A stretch of DNA of 64,000 nucleotides, taken from contig CAKSTW010000004.1 in assembly GCA_934501435.1 (NCBI GenBank), forward strand, positions 215,375 to 279,374, written 5' to 3'. The stretch comes from an uncultured Eubacteriales bacterium (GTDB taxonomy: Bacteria; Bacillota; Clostridia; Oscillospirales; UBA644). Position 1 is the stretch's first letter. Each line of letters begins with the position of its first letter. Shown in pieces: positions 18,666 through 27,307 of this stretch. Made by a program: the position numbers and the translations under genes. The notes below the pieces were generated by a model, which was not told where the DNA came from, made no database searches, and saw only the letters and a program-made list of their open reading frames with translations.

Positions 18666-19235
18666 TCAGAATGAAATAATTCCGAGATGTTCAAGTAAGA
18701 TTTTTACCCCTATCAAAATAAGGATTATACCTCCCGCGATCTCCGCTTTTGTCTTATATTTCGCGCCGAATCTGTGCCCGACAAAAACGCCGAAAGCCGA
18801 AATGACAAAGGTCGTGCAGCCGATTATCGTTATCGACGACAGGATATCGGTTTTGAGAAACGCAAAGGTTATTCCGACCGCCAGAGCGTCGATACTTGTT
18901 GCGATCGCCATTAAGAAAAGTTCTTTGATGTCGAATCTGCCGTCGTCTTCGTCTTCTTCTCCGCCTTTGACGGCTTCCCATATCATTTTGCCGCCGATAA
19001 ATAAGAGAAGCCCGAACGCTATCCAGTGGTCAAAGTCGGTTATGTACTTTTCGAAACGGGTTCCGAGAAGCCAGCCGATAAGCGGCATTAAAGCCTGAAA
19101 ACCTCCGAAAAACAGAGCGATGAGCGCCGTCTGCTTATAGTTGAGTTTCGGCATTTTAAGCCCTTTGCAGATTGCGACCGCAAACGCGTCCATGGAAAGA
19201 CCTACGCCGAGGAGCAGCAACTCTAAAAATCCCAT
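18666..19235 (-). CDS. mntP: Manganese efflux pump MntP
   Basis: This 189-residue membrane protein has six predicted helices and two related halves. Each half carries the acidic signature of MntP: LSMDAFAVAI (Asp16) and TSIDALAVGI. A cytoplasmic loop of acidic residues (GGEEDEDDGR) lies between the halves. It exports excess manganese. The usual yybP-ykoY manganese riboswitch is not visible: the gene has a plain promoter about 35 bases before the ATG. Confidence 0.93.
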   Translation of the reverse strand: MGFLELLLLGVGLSMDAFAVAICKGLKMPKLNYKQTALIALFFGGFQALMPLIGWLLGTRFEKYITDFDHWIAFGLLLFIGGKMIWEAVKGGEEDEDDGRFDIKELFLMAIATSIDALAVGITFAFLKTDILSSITIIGCTTFVISAFGVFVGHRFGAKYKTKAEIAGGIILILIGVKILLEHLGIISF

Positions 19236-19269
19236 ACGGTTTCATTCCTTTTTTCTGTCGTTGAGCGAT

Positions 19270-19298
19270 ATTATATCACAATCGCCGCCGTTTGTCAA
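19270..19298 (-). promoter_or_regulatory. Consensus promoter of mntP
   Basis: On the minus strand TTGACA and TATAAT are separated by 17 bases. Confidence 0.85.
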
Positions 19299-19304
19299 GA
19301 AAAA

Positions 19305-19328
19305 AAAGAGGTACTTGCGTACCTCTTT
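19305..19328 (-). terminator. Terminator of the class II aldolase gene
   Basis: A 10-bp stem (AAAGAGGTAC with GTACCTCTTT) with a 4-base loop is followed on the minus strand by TTTT. It sits directly against the mntP promoter. Confidence 0.85.
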
Positions 19329-19342
19329 CAATTTTTGAATTC

Positions 19343-20209
19343 TCAGTCTGCCTTGCCGACGGAACCGAAGAGTTCCATCTTTTCTTTGACGGTCGCTTTG
19401 ATCGCTTCAAAGCCGGGAGCGAGAAGTTTTCTCGGGTCAAAGCCTTTTCCTTCAAGGTCTTTGCCCGCTTCGATATATTTTCTTGTAGCGTCTGCGAATG
19501 CGAGCTGACATTCGGTGTTGACGTTGATTTTCGAAACGCCGAGAGAAATTGCTTTCTTTATCATATCCGCGGGGATACCCGTGCCGCCGTGGAGAACGAG
19601 GGGCATCGGGGAAGTTATTTCGCTGATTTTTGCGAGAACGTCGAAATTGAGTCCTGCCCAGTTTGCGGGATATTTGCCGTGAATGTTGCCGATACCCGCT
19701 GCGAGCATCGAAACTCCGAGGTCTGCAATCATCTTACATTCGTTGGGGTCCGCAACTTCGCCGCCTCCGATAACTCCGTCTTCTTCGCCGCCGATAGCGC
19801 CGACTTCCGCTTCAAGGGAAAGTCCTTTTTCCTTGCAGATTGCAACGAGTTCTTTGGTCTTTTCGATGTTTTCTTCAATGGGATAATGAGAACCGTCGAA
19901 CATTACCGAAGAGAAACCCGCTTCGATACATTTCTTTGCGCCTTCATAACTTCCGTGGTCAAGATGAAGAGCGACGGGAACGGTGATTTTGAGAGAATCG
20001 ACCATGGCTTTTACCATATCCGCAACGGTCTTGAAACCGCACATATATTTGCCCGCGCCCTCGGAAACACCGAGAATAACGGGGGAACGAAGTTCTTCCG
20101 CGGTGAGAAGAACCGCTTTTGTCCATTCAAGGTTGTTGATGTTGAAATGGCCTACGGCGTATTTGCCGGCTTTGGCCTTGTCGAGCATTTCTTTTGCTGA
20201 TACTAACAT
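19343..20209 (-). CDS. fba: Class II fructose-bisphosphate aldolase
   Basis: This glycolytic enzyme splits fructose 1,6-bisphosphate. The 288 residues show the zinc and catalytic motifs LHLDHG (Asp84, His85), EAEVG, GNIHGKY and LHGGTGIP, and the phosphate-binding NVNTECQ segment. GAGGTAGTG precedes the ATG. It has a separate promoter. A second, divergent aldolase of the same family lies at 40516 in the sugar operon, so this single-gene copy is the likely glycolytic one. Confidence 0.93.
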   Translation of the reverse strand: MLVSAKEMLDKAKAGKYAVGHFNINNLEWTKAVLLTAEELRSPVILGVSEGAGKYMCGFKTVADMVKAMVDSLKITVPVALHLDHGSYEGAKKCIEAGFSSVMFDGSHYPIEENIEKTKELVAICKEKGLSLEAEVGAIGGEEDGVIGGGEVADPNECKMIADLGVSMLAAGIGNIHGKYPANWAGLNFDVLAKISEITSPMPLVLHGGTGIPADMIKKAISLGVSKINVNTECQLAFADATRKYIEAGKDLEGKGFDPRKLLAPGFEAIKATVKEKMELFGSVGKAD

Positions 20210-20258
20210 TTTTCACTACCTCTTTCAAGGGCTTTCGCCCGATATTTCTTTCGGTCTT

Positions 20259-20287
20259 ATTTTAGCATAATAACGGCGGAATGTCAA
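20259..20287 (-). promoter_or_regulatory. Promoter of fba
   Basis: On the minus strand TTGACA and TAAAAT are separated by 17 bases. A GGGCGAAAGCCC hairpin follows in the leader. Confidence 0.75.
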
Positions 20288-20320
20288 TCGTCCGCGAGGT
20301 TTGTTATCCTTTTGTCAAAT

Positions 20321-21040
20321 TTACTTTTTCTTTATCTTTTCGAAATATGCTTTTAAGTCGTCGGAGATGGCGCGGGTGCTTTTGAGGAAGAGTATAAAGT
20401 GCGTTTTCTCCGCAAGTTCTTCGTTCTTTTTTCTTATCGAACTCTTCAGTTCTTCGTATTTTACGACGATATCTTTGTCGGTTGCGAATTTGCGTATTTT
20501 TGCGACAATGTTCATCGAATGAGCAAAGTCGATAACCATTATTCCGTAGATAAAGCCGATGACGAACGAAAAGGAAAGGTGAGAGGCGAGCCACTCGACG
20601 CCGCCCGAAATGGCGGGGTGGATAAGGAAAAAGTAGATTGCCGAAAGCAGCGCCCAGAAAAACGAGAATTTCGGGCAGATTATTCCCTGAATATTGCCTT
20701 TTTCCTTTGAATAGTCCCACAACTTTATTTTCATGCCCTTTATGAAGATTATTCCGGCAATATATTCTATAAAGGTTATGACCGCCGCCATTATCGCGAA
20801 AAGAAGAATTCTCTGCCACCATTCGCTCCCGAAAAGCGGAGAAAGAAAACGGGCGGAAAGGTAAAGAGTGACGGTCGAAAAGCCGTAAAGCGGCAGATAA
20901 GGGCCTTCAAGAAAGCCCGGATTTATCCATTTTCTTTCGGGATTTGCCGAAGAAAAAAATCTGCGGAAAATAACTTCGATTATCCAGCCCGTCATGCTTC
21001 CCAGAAGAAAAAGAAACGCCACCGTAAGAAAAATATTCAT
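20321..21040 (-). CDS. Membrane protein, putative ABC-transporter type IV (CmpB/DUF1113) family
   Basis: This 239-residue integral membrane protein has about five helices. The family pattern is near the start: GWIIEVIFRR, then NPGFLEGPYLPLYGFS. The C-terminal 60 residues are charged and probably cytoplasmic helices. The function of this family is not established. It is 16 bases after the small alarmone synthetase gene on the same strand and probably co-transcribed. Confidence 0.75.
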   Translation of the reverse strand: MNIFLTVAFLFLLGSMTGWIIEVIFRRFFSSANPERKWINPGFLEGPYLPLYGFSTVTLYLSARFLSPLFGSEWWQRILLFAIMAAVITFIEYIAGIIFIKGMKIKLWDYSKEKGNIQGIICPKFSFFWALLSAIYFFLIHPAISGGVEWLASHLSFSFVIGFIYGIMVIDFAHSMNIVAKIRKFATDKDIVVKYEELKSSIRKKNEELAEKTHFILFLKSTRAISDDLKAYFEKIKKK

Positions 21041-21056
21041 GATTGCCCCCTTAAAT

Positions 21057-21737
21057 CTACGCCGTAACTATGCGGTTTTTGATCTTTTCCATTTTTTCGT
21101 CAAGCGCCGCTATCGTTTCCGCACATTCCGCAAGGCTCTGCGATATTTCGGCTGCCTCCTCCGGCGCTATGTCTTTTTTATACTGAAGTTTATGGTCGAG
21201 ACTTGCCCAGAAGTCCATCGCGATCGTCCGGAGTTGAACTTCGGTCTTGACAAGCCTCTTTTCGTTTTCGAGAAATATGGGAACTTCGACTATCAGATGA
21301 AGACTGCGGTATCCGCTCTTTTTCGGATTTTTTATGTAGTCCTTTTTTTCGATAAGGCGAATGTCGTCCTGCTTGAGAAGACAGTCGGCAAGGGTGTAAA
21401 TGTCTTCCGGGAACGAGCATATTATCCGTATTCCCGCAACGTCATAGATGTTTTCCTCTATCGAGGCTATCGTCATGGGAAGACCTTTTCTTTTTAATTT
21501 TCCCGCAAGACTTTCGGGACTTTTCAATCTTGTTTTTATTCCCTCGATGGGATTGCGGTCGTGCTGGAGCGAAAACTGCTCGTCGAGGACTTTGAATTTC
21601 GTCTCAATTTCCATCATCGCGCATTTATAGTAAGTCATAAGTCTCTGGTAAGGCAGGGTATTCTGTTTGATAAAATCGAGGATATCGCTTGTTATAAGTT
21701 CCCCGATTATCCTGTTTTTCAAATTGCTTATGGGCAT
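21057..21737 (-). CDS. Small alarmone synthetase (RelQ/YjbM-like GTP pyrophosphokinase)
   Basis: The 226-residue protein is a stand-alone RelA/SpoT synthetase domain without hydrolase or regulatory domains. It makes (p)ppGpp from ATP and GTP or GDP. Motifs include GLPMTIASIEENIYDVAGIR, NPKKSGYRSLHLIV and EVQLRTIAMDFWASLDHKL, followed by a helical C-terminal tail typical of the tetrameric RelQ type. GAGGTGA precedes the ATG at 21737; the longer frame upstream has no site. TATAAT lies at 21756-21761 on the minus strand. Confidence 0.92.
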   Translation of the reverse strand: MPISNLKNRIIGELITSDILDFIKQNTLPYQRLMTYYKCAMMEIETKFKVLDEQFSLQHDRNPIEGIKTRLKSPESLAGKLKRKGLPMTIASIEENIYDVAGIRIICSFPEDIYTLADCLLKQDDIRLIEKKDYIKNPKKSGYRSLHLIVEVPIFLENEKRLVKTEVQLRTIAMDFWASLDHKLQYKKDIAPEEAAEISQSLAECAETIAALDEKMEKIKNRIVTA

Positions 21738-21789
21738 TTTTGTCACCTCGAAACAATTATACCGTTTCTTTAGGGGAATTCCGTGAAAA

Positions 21790-21811
21790 AAAGCGGTCAA
21801 AAGACCGCTTT
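21790..21811 (-). terminator. Terminator of the two-helix membrane protein gene
   Basis: A 9-bp stem (AAAGCGGTC with GACCGCTTT) and an AAAA loop are followed on the minus strand by a T-run. Confidence 0.85.
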
Positions 21812-21813
21812 CG

Positions 21814-22584
21814 TCAAAACAGATATTTAATCATTGTCATATACGGCTCTATGTCCTGTTTGACCGCTTCCGAAATTTCGGGTTCCTCCGTCGCTTTATC
21901 CTCAAACGGAAAACTCAGCCAGTCTTTCGAAAGAATATCTCCCGCCGCGACGTTGTGCAGAATGTAAAGGTGACCGGGTTTGTATTCCGCTCTCACCGAT
22001 CCTTCTCCGCAAAGATCGTATCTTTCCGCTTTGGTTATTATCTCCGCGGCGGTCTTTTCGTCAAGGTCAGTTTTTATATCGAAAAATCTGCCTCTGAAAA
22101 CGTAGTCCTTTTCGGTATCGCTTTTGGCGTGTTTTCCCTTTGAAACGTTCAGCAGATTATAAACGCCGAGGTCGCAGAACGTTATCTCGCAGTCCCGCAG
22201 ATATCCCGAAAAAGTTCTTCTGCCGTCAACGTCCGTCCATTGCAGGTTGTTGAAAAAACCCGTTTTCGATATATATTCGCGGTTAAAGGCAAACTTTTCC
22301 GATTTTACGCCGTTCAAGTGCTTTGCGATTTCGGGGATAACGAAATTCTCAACGTACAGCGTGTCCGCTTTTTTCGCAGAATGGCGGTCGGTGAAAACCG
22401 ACAGAAAAAGAAGGGCTGCGCCTACGGCGAAAACTGCGACGCCGATGCCCGTGTATTCGGGATATATTGCGATCCCGAGAAGCCCGAGGCACATAAGCGC
22501 GCAGCTCAGCGACAACAGTAAAATACCCGACCGGGATTTTTCATAGTCTTTTCTTATCTCGGAAATTACGCTTTCTTTATTCAT
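21814..22584 (-). CDS. Membrane protein of unknown function, DUF3137-like
   Basis: This 256-residue protein has a short cytoplasmic N-terminus, two closely spaced transmembrane helices (about 20-63) and a soluble C-terminal domain of about 190 residues. That layout and the FRGRFFDIKTD segment resemble DUF3137 proteins. The function is unknown. It is monocistronic with its own promoter, divergent from the ygjV-like gene. Confidence 0.55.
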   Translation of the reverse strand: MNKESVISEIRKDYEKSRSGILLLSLSCALMCLGLLGIAIYPEYTGIGVAVFAVGAALLFLSVFTDRHSAKKADTLYVENFVIPEIAKHLNGVKSEKFAFNREYISKTGFFNNLQWTDVDGRRTFSGYLRDCEITFCDLGVYNLLNVSKGKHAKSDTEKDYVFRGRFFDIKTDLDEKTAAEIITKAERYDLCGEGSVRAEYKPGHLYILHNVAAGDILSKDWLSFPFEDKATEEPEISEAVKQDIEPYMTMIKYLF

Positions 22585-22616
22585 ACTCTGCCGCCTTTCT
22601 TTAACACTTCCATTAA

Positions 22617-22645
22617 AGTATAGCAGATTTTATTCGGATTTTCAA
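22617..22645 (-). promoter_or_regulatory. Promoter of the DUF3137-like gene
   Basis: On the minus strand TTGAAA and TATACT are separated by 17 bases. Confidence 0.75.
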
Positions 22646-22665
22646 CTGTATAATGCAAAATGCGG

Positions 22666-22694
22666 TTGAAAAATTTGTGTTTTTATGTTAAAAT
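22666..22694 (+). promoter_or_regulatory. Promoter of the ygjV-like gene
   Basis: TTGAAA and TAAAAT are separated by 17 bases. It is back-to-back with the promoter on the other strand, 20 bases apart. Confidence 0.75.
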
Positions 22695-22724
22695 TGCAAT
22701 ACGGATTACATGGGAGGCGGTTTT

Positions 22725-23270
22725 ATGGGTGAAATTTTCGGAAATATAACGCTGTTTGATGTTTTTGTTCAGCTTCTCGGTTTCGGAGCCATGGCGCTCG
22801 GAATAGGTTCGTATCAGGCCAAGACGCGGCGCGGAATTCTCTTTATGCAGCTTGCCGCGGCAGTATTGTGGTCAACTCAGTTTTTCTTCCTTAAAAGTTA
22901 TACGGGCGCCGCGCTGAATATCGTCTCGATAGTAAGAAATCTTGTCTATATGCAGAAAGAAAAGCACGCGTGGGCGCGTTCGAAATATGTCCCGATAATA
23001 ACCGCTGCGGCGTTTATCCTTTGCGGAATTCTTACGTGGAACGGAATAATGAGCATTTTCCCGACCGCCGCAATGGTGCTGTCGTCGGTCTCTCTTTATG
23101 TGACCGAGGAGCGGAAAATAAGGATAATTTCTCTTTTCGTCTCTCCGCTGTGGCTCGTTTACGACGCATGGTCTTTTTCGATTGGCGGAACCGTCTCCGA
23201 GATCTTTACGATAATTTCGATCCTTATTGCGATGTGGCGGTTCGGAAAAAAGAAAACAGATAATATATAG
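22725..23270 (+). CDS. YgjV-family inner membrane protein
   Basis: The 181-residue protein has about six short helices in the arrangement of the YgjV family (FGAMALGIGSYQAKTRR near the N-terminus, LWSTQFFFLKSYTGAALN, then SRNLVY-type RNLVYMQK). The family function is unknown. The ATG at 22725 is chosen because GGGAGGCGG lies just before it; an ATG at 22710 is part of that site. Confidence 0.75.
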   Translation: MGEIFGNITLFDVFVQLLGFGAMALGIGSYQAKTRRGILFMQLAAAVLWSTQFFFLKSYTGAALNIVSIVRNLVYMQKEKHAWARSKYVPIITAAAFILCGILTWNGIMSIFPTAAMVLSSVSLYVTEERKIRIISLFVSPLWLVYDAWSFSIGGTVSEIFTIISILIAMWRFGKKKTDNI

Positions 23271-23324
23271 TGTTGTCTTTTACGGAAAAACCGTTGTCCC
23301 TTTGTCATTATTTTACTAAACCCA

Positions 23325-23353
23325 TTGACAATCGGAAACAGCGCGAATATAAT
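23325..23353 (+). promoter_or_regulatory. Promoter of the lipoprotein array
   Basis: TTGACA and TATAAT are separated by 17 bases, 32 bases before the first lipoprotein ATG. Confidence 0.85.
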
Positions 23354-23385
23354 AGAGATAAAGTATATATCCGGAGGAAAATACT

Positions 23386-24624
23386 ATGAAAAAGGTGATC
23401 GCCCTTGCGGTTTCCCTGTTATTTGTACTTGTACTGTTTGTCTGCTGCGACAAAGAAATAAAAGTCACCGAAAAAACCGTAAAAGACCTTGCAAAGTCGG
23501 CGATCGAGGCGGATTTCTATTCCTGCCACTCGTATTTTTATGATATCGAAAAAGATGAGGACGGCGTTCCCGTATCTTATCCGACCGATGAGACCAATTT
23601 CTTCGGCTTTTTCAAAATAACGACCCCGATGACCCTTGACGAACTCAATAAGTCCGCGGAAAAATACCAAAAAGGCGCGGAACTTACGACAGAAAGATTT
23701 ATCGCCGAAAAAGACGGCGAACTTTACGCCATGAATATTGAAGGCAACCTGATTGAAACAATGCTCGATATAAACAGTATTCGGCTTGTCAGGCAGGACG
23801 GCGATATTTATTATGTTGCGGCAGATCAGTATATGTATGTTGACGGCTGTGAAAACGAGGACGGAAGCCCGAATTATATAAATACTTATACTTACAAAAT
23901 GAAAGCCGCCGGCGGCATCCTTCAGATACAGGATCCTCCTGAAATTAAGGAAGAAACTCCTTTGAATACCGGTAAAGATATTAAAGTTATAGGCAGCTTC
24001 GATAAATTTTTCGGACCTGTCAATGAAAGAGAGCATCGCAGAATTGACGATAAAAAGATAGAAGCACTCGCAAAGAGATCGATAGAAAGCGGCTTTTACC
24101 TCGCAAGGTCTTATTACTATGATGTGGAAAAAGACGAAAACGGAAAACCTGTGGAATATAAAGATATTACAGACACAAACGACGAATATCTGAGTTATTT
24201 CAAAATTACGACCGCGATAACCGAAGAAGAGATCGAAAAATATGCCGAAAAATATCAGGTCGGCTTCGAAAAATTTGTAAATAAAGATGTGTTTGTTCAA
24301 AAAGACGGCAACTTATATGTCCAAAATCTGATGAACAGTACGGGCGAAGAGATATTTGATCTGAACAGCGTTAAACTTAAAGGAAGTTCAACCGACGGAT
24401 ATTATATTTCCGTTGATGTTTACGGCGATCTCGGAAGAGATTCGTTGGAATATTCTCAAACTTATATTTACCGCATGAAAGTTGTAAACGGAGTTCTTCA
24501 GATTCAGAACTCCTTCGGAGGCTATGCCTTTTCCGAAGAACTTACTCCCGTCAATTCGGAAGGCGACAGAAACTTTATAGGCAGCTTTGATAAATTCCTC
24601 GGAAGACTGCCGGAAAGGAAATAA
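23386..24624 (+). CDS. Two-repeat lipoprotein, founder of a local paralogous family
   Basis: The 412-residue protein has a lipoprotein signal peptide ending at VCC. It contains two homologous halves of about 185 residues. Each half starts with a VK-x-LAK-x-IE segment and a YDxEKDExGxPV motif, then FKITT, AEKYQxG, DxNSxxL and YYxxxDxY, and ends with LQIQ and IGSFDKFxG. The same module occurs once in each of the next three genes. I do not recognise the family. It is a secreted, membrane-anchored beta-rich-looking protein. GGAGG precedes the ATG. Confidence 0.8.
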   Translation: MKKVIALAVSLLFVLVLFVCCDKEIKVTEKTVKDLAKSAIEADFYSCHSYFYDIEKDEDGVPVSYPTDETNFFGFFKITTPMTLDELNKSAEKYQKGAELTTERFIAEKDGELYAMNIEGNLIETMLDINSIRLVRQDGDIYYVAADQYMYVDGCENEDGSPNYINTYTYKMKAAGGILQIQDPPEIKEETPLNTGKDIKVIGSFDKFFGPVNEREHRRIDDKKIEALAKRSIESGFYLARSYYYDVEKDENGKPVEYKDITDTNDEYLSYFKITTAITEEEIEKYAEKYQVGFEKFVNKDVFVQKDGNLYVQNLMNSTGEEIFDLNSVKLKGSSTDGYYISVDVYGDLGRDSLEYSQTYIYRMKVVNGVLQIQNSFGGYAFSEELTPVNSEGDRNFIGSFDKFLGRLPERK

Positions 24625-24647
24625 TATATTCAAAAGGAGTTTATAAT

Positions 24648-25268
24648 ATGAAAAACAAATTTTTATCCGTTATTTCTCTGCTTTTTGCTTTAATTTTGCT
24701 TGCCGGCTGCGGGAAATCCGAAGTTACCGAAGCGAATGTGAAAGAGCTGTTTATGCCGACAGTCGAATGTTTTGAATATTATAACGGATCGGCCCTTTAC
24801 GAGCTTGAAAGAGACGAAAACGGTCAGCTGATAAGCTACGGCGAAACCGAGGGCTATATGCCCATTTATAAAGTTGTGGGGTTTGACAGCTACGATCAGA
24901 TCGTTGCGGAATACAGAAAATATATTTCGGACGATATCGACAGCGTGAACTTTCCGATGAAAAATTCTTTCCGAGAATCCGACAGCGGTCTTTTGGTCGC
25001 GCGGTACGACGGCGGATCAATATCTTTTGACCCCGAATCGATTAAGCTTGAAAAAGAGGAAAACGGAAAGTATTATATTTCCGTAGACGAATACGAGCCG
25101 TCAAATACGGATAATTTCGATTATGTCGATACTCTTCTTGTTACCGCAACATATAAGGACGGAATTCTATATTGCGAAAAGGCGGAACGGTGTTATGACG
25201 AAAAGAAAAAAGATGTATTGGTTCGCCCTGAAAATGAATTGCTATCGACTTATCAGAAATTTCAGTAA
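24648..25268 (+). CDS. Lipoprotein, single-module paralogue
   Basis: The 206-residue protein has a clear signal peptide with lipobox LLAGC, followed by one module like those of the preceding gene (VTEANVKELFMPTVE, YELERDENGQLISY, YYISVDEY). It is the most divergent copy and lacks the IGSFDKF ending. AAAGGAGT precedes the ATG. It follows the preceding gene by 23 bases. Confidence 0.8.
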   Translation: MKNKFLSVISLLFALILLAGCGKSEVTEANVKELFMPTVECFEYYNGSALYELERDENGQLISYGETEGYMPIYKVVGFDSYDQIVAEYRKYISDDIDSVNFPMKNSFRESDSGLLVARYDGGSISFDPESIKLEKEENGKYYISVDEYEPSNTDNFDYVDTLLVTATYKDGILYCEKAERCYDEKKKDVLVRPENELLSTYQKFQ

Positions 25269-25295
25269 ACGGTAATATGGCAGATTATAATCAAG

Positions 25296-26003
25296 TTGAA
25301 TAAACCGAAAGGGTGTTATAATATAAAAAAAAGAATTTTATCTGTTATTTCTCTGCTTTTTGCTTTAATTTTGCTTGCCGGCTGCGGGAAATCGGTCAAA
25401 GTCACCGAAGAAAATGTAAAAGAATTATTTACTCCCACGCTGGAAGCCGACGTTTATATGTACGGTTCCGCTTTTTACAGCGTTGAAAAAGATGAAAAGG
25501 GTTATCCGGAATTATACAAAGTAACCGACGATTTTTCCGGTTATAAAATAACGGAAAAGACTGCCGTTGACGAAATTTTCGAAAAGGTCGCCAAATATGA
25601 AAAGAGAAATTCCGAGCTGACAGAAAGCGAAAAAGAGGCGTTTCTCGAAAAGGACGGAACTCTTTATGTCGACATGATCGGCGTATACGGAGGCTTTGAA
25701 GCGATTTACGACCTTAACAGCATAAGGCTTGAAAAAACCGACGGCGATAATTATTATATTTCCGTAGACGTATATGCTTATCCCGACCTTGCAGCCCAAA
25801 TTAACCCCAAGAAATCTGATACCCCCGATTTTTATGCAAAAGAAACATATACCGTTAAAGAGGTTGACGGGGTTTTGCAGATACAGGATTCCGGGATCGA
25901 AAAGAACGCAGATCCGATAAACGATCCGACAAACTGCGAATTCATCGGCGGATTTGATAAATTCTGGGGCGATGTTATTTCAAGAGAGGGAGCCGTCGGA
26001 TAA
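25296..26003 (+). CDS. Lipoprotein, duplicated paralogue with a non-standard start
   Basis: The signal peptide (lipobox LLAGC) is nearly identical at DNA level to that of the previous gene. The rest, from just after the lipid-modified Cys, is identical to the gene at 26439. There is no ATG: aligned with its neighbour, the start codon is ATA (25323-25325), placed correctly after AAAGGGTG. The given start is the in-frame TTG at 25296, which lacks a ribosome site and adds nine residues before the signal peptide. Either ATA is used or the copy is poorly translated. It looks like a chimera made by recombination between neighbours. Confidence 0.65.
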   Translation: MNKPKGCYNIKKRILSVISLLFALILLAGCGKSVKVTEENVKELFTPTLEADVYMYGSAFYSVEKDEKGYPELYKVTDDFSGYKITEKTAVDEIFEKVAKYEKRNSELTESEKEAFLEKDGTLYVDMIGVYGGFEAIYDLNSIRLEKTDGDNYYISVDVYAYPDLAAQINPKKSDTPDFYAKETYTVKEVDGVLQIQDSGIEKNADPINDPTNCEFIGGFDKFWGDVISREGAVG

Positions 26004-26185
26004 AATAAATAATAAGGCAAAAAGGGTGCACCGAAGTGCACCCTTGATTGTTATTTGTGATACTGAACTATCTGATAACTGCCGTCGCTTCCTCCGAAGT
26101 CGGAAACTCGCCAATAATCGGGTCTTATAGTATTATTTATATAATCATATCCATTGCCTCCGGGATCTAATGCATACACAATATC
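25396..26185 (+). repeat. 790-bp direct duplication, copy 1
   Basis: It matches 26518-27307 at a fixed offset of 1122 bases. The only differences I see are four substitutions after 26100. It covers the mature part of one lipoprotein, its terminator and the 3' end of a convergent peptidase gene. Confidence 0.95.
26022..26045. terminator. Terminator hairpin in duplication copy 1
   Basis: A 10-bp stem (AAGGGTGCAC with GTGCACCCTT) and CGAA loop. It lies between convergent reading frames and is repeated at 27144. Confidence 0.75.
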
Positions 26186-26198
26186 CTAATCTTCCGCG
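26051..26198 (-). pseudogene. C-terminal fragment of the C39 peptidase-like gene
   Basis: This stretch encodes the last 45 residues (from just before ALDPGGNG to the stop) of the intact gene at 27173, with four base differences. It then stops matching. The next 14 bases (CCTAATCTTCCGCG, 26185-26198) recur at 28219-28232, inside a second remnant resembling codons 18-22 of the same gene. The region 26199-26311 shows nothing recognisable. Confidence 0.8.
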
Positions 26199-26311
26199 AC
26201 GGAATAAAAAAAGAACTTTTGTAATGGAAATTTATAAAAAATGTGCTGAAATTATAGGCATTATGTGAGTATGACAACACATTTTTCGACAAAAATCGAC
26301 ATAAATCTCCC

Positions 26312-26340
26312 TTGACAACAGTGTTTTTTTGTTATATACT
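26312..26340 (+). promoter_or_regulatory. Promoter of the fourth lipoprotein gene
   Basis: TTGACA and TATACT are separated by 17 bases in unique sequence between the two duplication copies, so this copy has independent expression. Confidence 0.85.
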
Positions 26341-26438
26341 ATTTTTGAAAATTAAACATATAATATTACGGAACAATTTTCTTGCGTTTTCCCCGTGCAT
26401 ATTATTTTTACAATAAAATTGATATGGAGTGTATCGTA

Positions 26439-27125
26439 ATGAAAATCAGGAAATTCACAGCGTTGTTATTCGCAATTCTGTTGACGGCTCTGCTTTTTTC
26501 GGGCTGCAACAAAAATCTCAAAGTCACCGAAGAAAATGTAAAAGAATTATTTACTCCCACGCTGGAAGCCGACGTTTATATGTACGGTTCCGCTTTTTAC
26601 AGCGTTGAAAAAGATGAAAAGGGTTATCCGGAATTATACAAAGTAACCGACGATTTTTCCGGTTATAAAATAACGGAAAAGACTGCCGTTGACGAAATTT
26701 TCGAAAAGGTCGCCAAATATGAAAAGAGAAATTCCGAGCTGACAGAAAGCGAAAAAGAGGCGTTTCTCGAAAAGGACGGAACTCTTTATGTCGACATGAT
26801 CGGCGTATACGGAGGCTTTGAAGCGATTTACGACCTTAACAGCATAAGGCTTGAAAAAACCGACGGCGATAATTATTATATTTCCGTAGACGTATATGCT
26901 TATCCCGACCTTGCAGCCCAAATTAACCCCAAGAAATCTGATACCCCCGATTTTTATGCAAAAGAAACATATACCGTTAAAGAGGTTGACGGGGTTTTGC
27001 AGATACAGGATTCCGGGATCGAAAAGAACGCAGATCCGATAAACGATCCGACAAACTGCGAATTCATCGGCGGATTTGATAAATTCTGGGGCGATGTTAT
27101 TTCAAGAGAGGGAGCCGTCGGATAA
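26439..27125 (+). CDS. Lipoprotein, duplicated paralogue with its own signal peptide
   Basis: The 228-residue protein has signal peptide MKIRKFTALLF... with lipobox LFSGC, unlike the signal peptide of copy 1. The mature domain is identical to that of the gene at 25296 (single module ending IGGFDKFWGD). GGAGTG precedes the ATG at 26439; a longer frame from 26382 is not needed. Copies with the same mature protein but different signal peptides and promoters suggest selection for separate control or dosage. Confidence 0.8.
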   Translation: MKIRKFTALLFAILLTALLFSGCNKNLKVTEENVKELFTPTLEADVYMYGSAFYSVEKDEKGYPELYKVTDDFSGYKITEKTAVDEIFEKVAKYEKRNSELTESEKEAFLEKDGTLYVDMIGVYGGFEAIYDLNSIRLEKTDGDNYYISVDVYAYPDLAAQINPKKSDTPDFYAKETYTVKEVDGVLQIQDSGIEKNADPINDPTNCEFIGGFDKFWGDVISREGAVG

Positions 27126-27307
27126 AATAAATAATAAGGCAAAAAGGGTGCACCGAAGTGCACCCTTGATTGTTATTTGTGATACTGAACTATCTGATAA
27201 CTGCCGTCGCTTCCTCCGAAGTTGGAAACTCGCCAATAATTGGGTCTTATAGTATTATTTATATAATCATATCCATTGCCTCCGGGGTCTAATGCGTACA
27301 CAATATC
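26518..27307 (+). repeat. 790-bp direct duplication, copy 2
   Basis: This is the right-hand copy of 25396-26185. Its 3' end lies inside the intact peptidase gene, so copy 2 probably represents the original arrangement. Confidence 0.95.
27144..27167. terminator. Bidirectional terminator between lipoprotein and peptidase genes
   Basis: The same 10-bp stem and CGAA loop as at 26022. It serves the convergent pair. Confidence 0.8.

Noticed and set aside
18666..19342. Manganese (yybP-ykoY) riboswitch for mntP
   Set aside because: Only about 35 bases separate the -10 box from the ATG, leaving no room for one.
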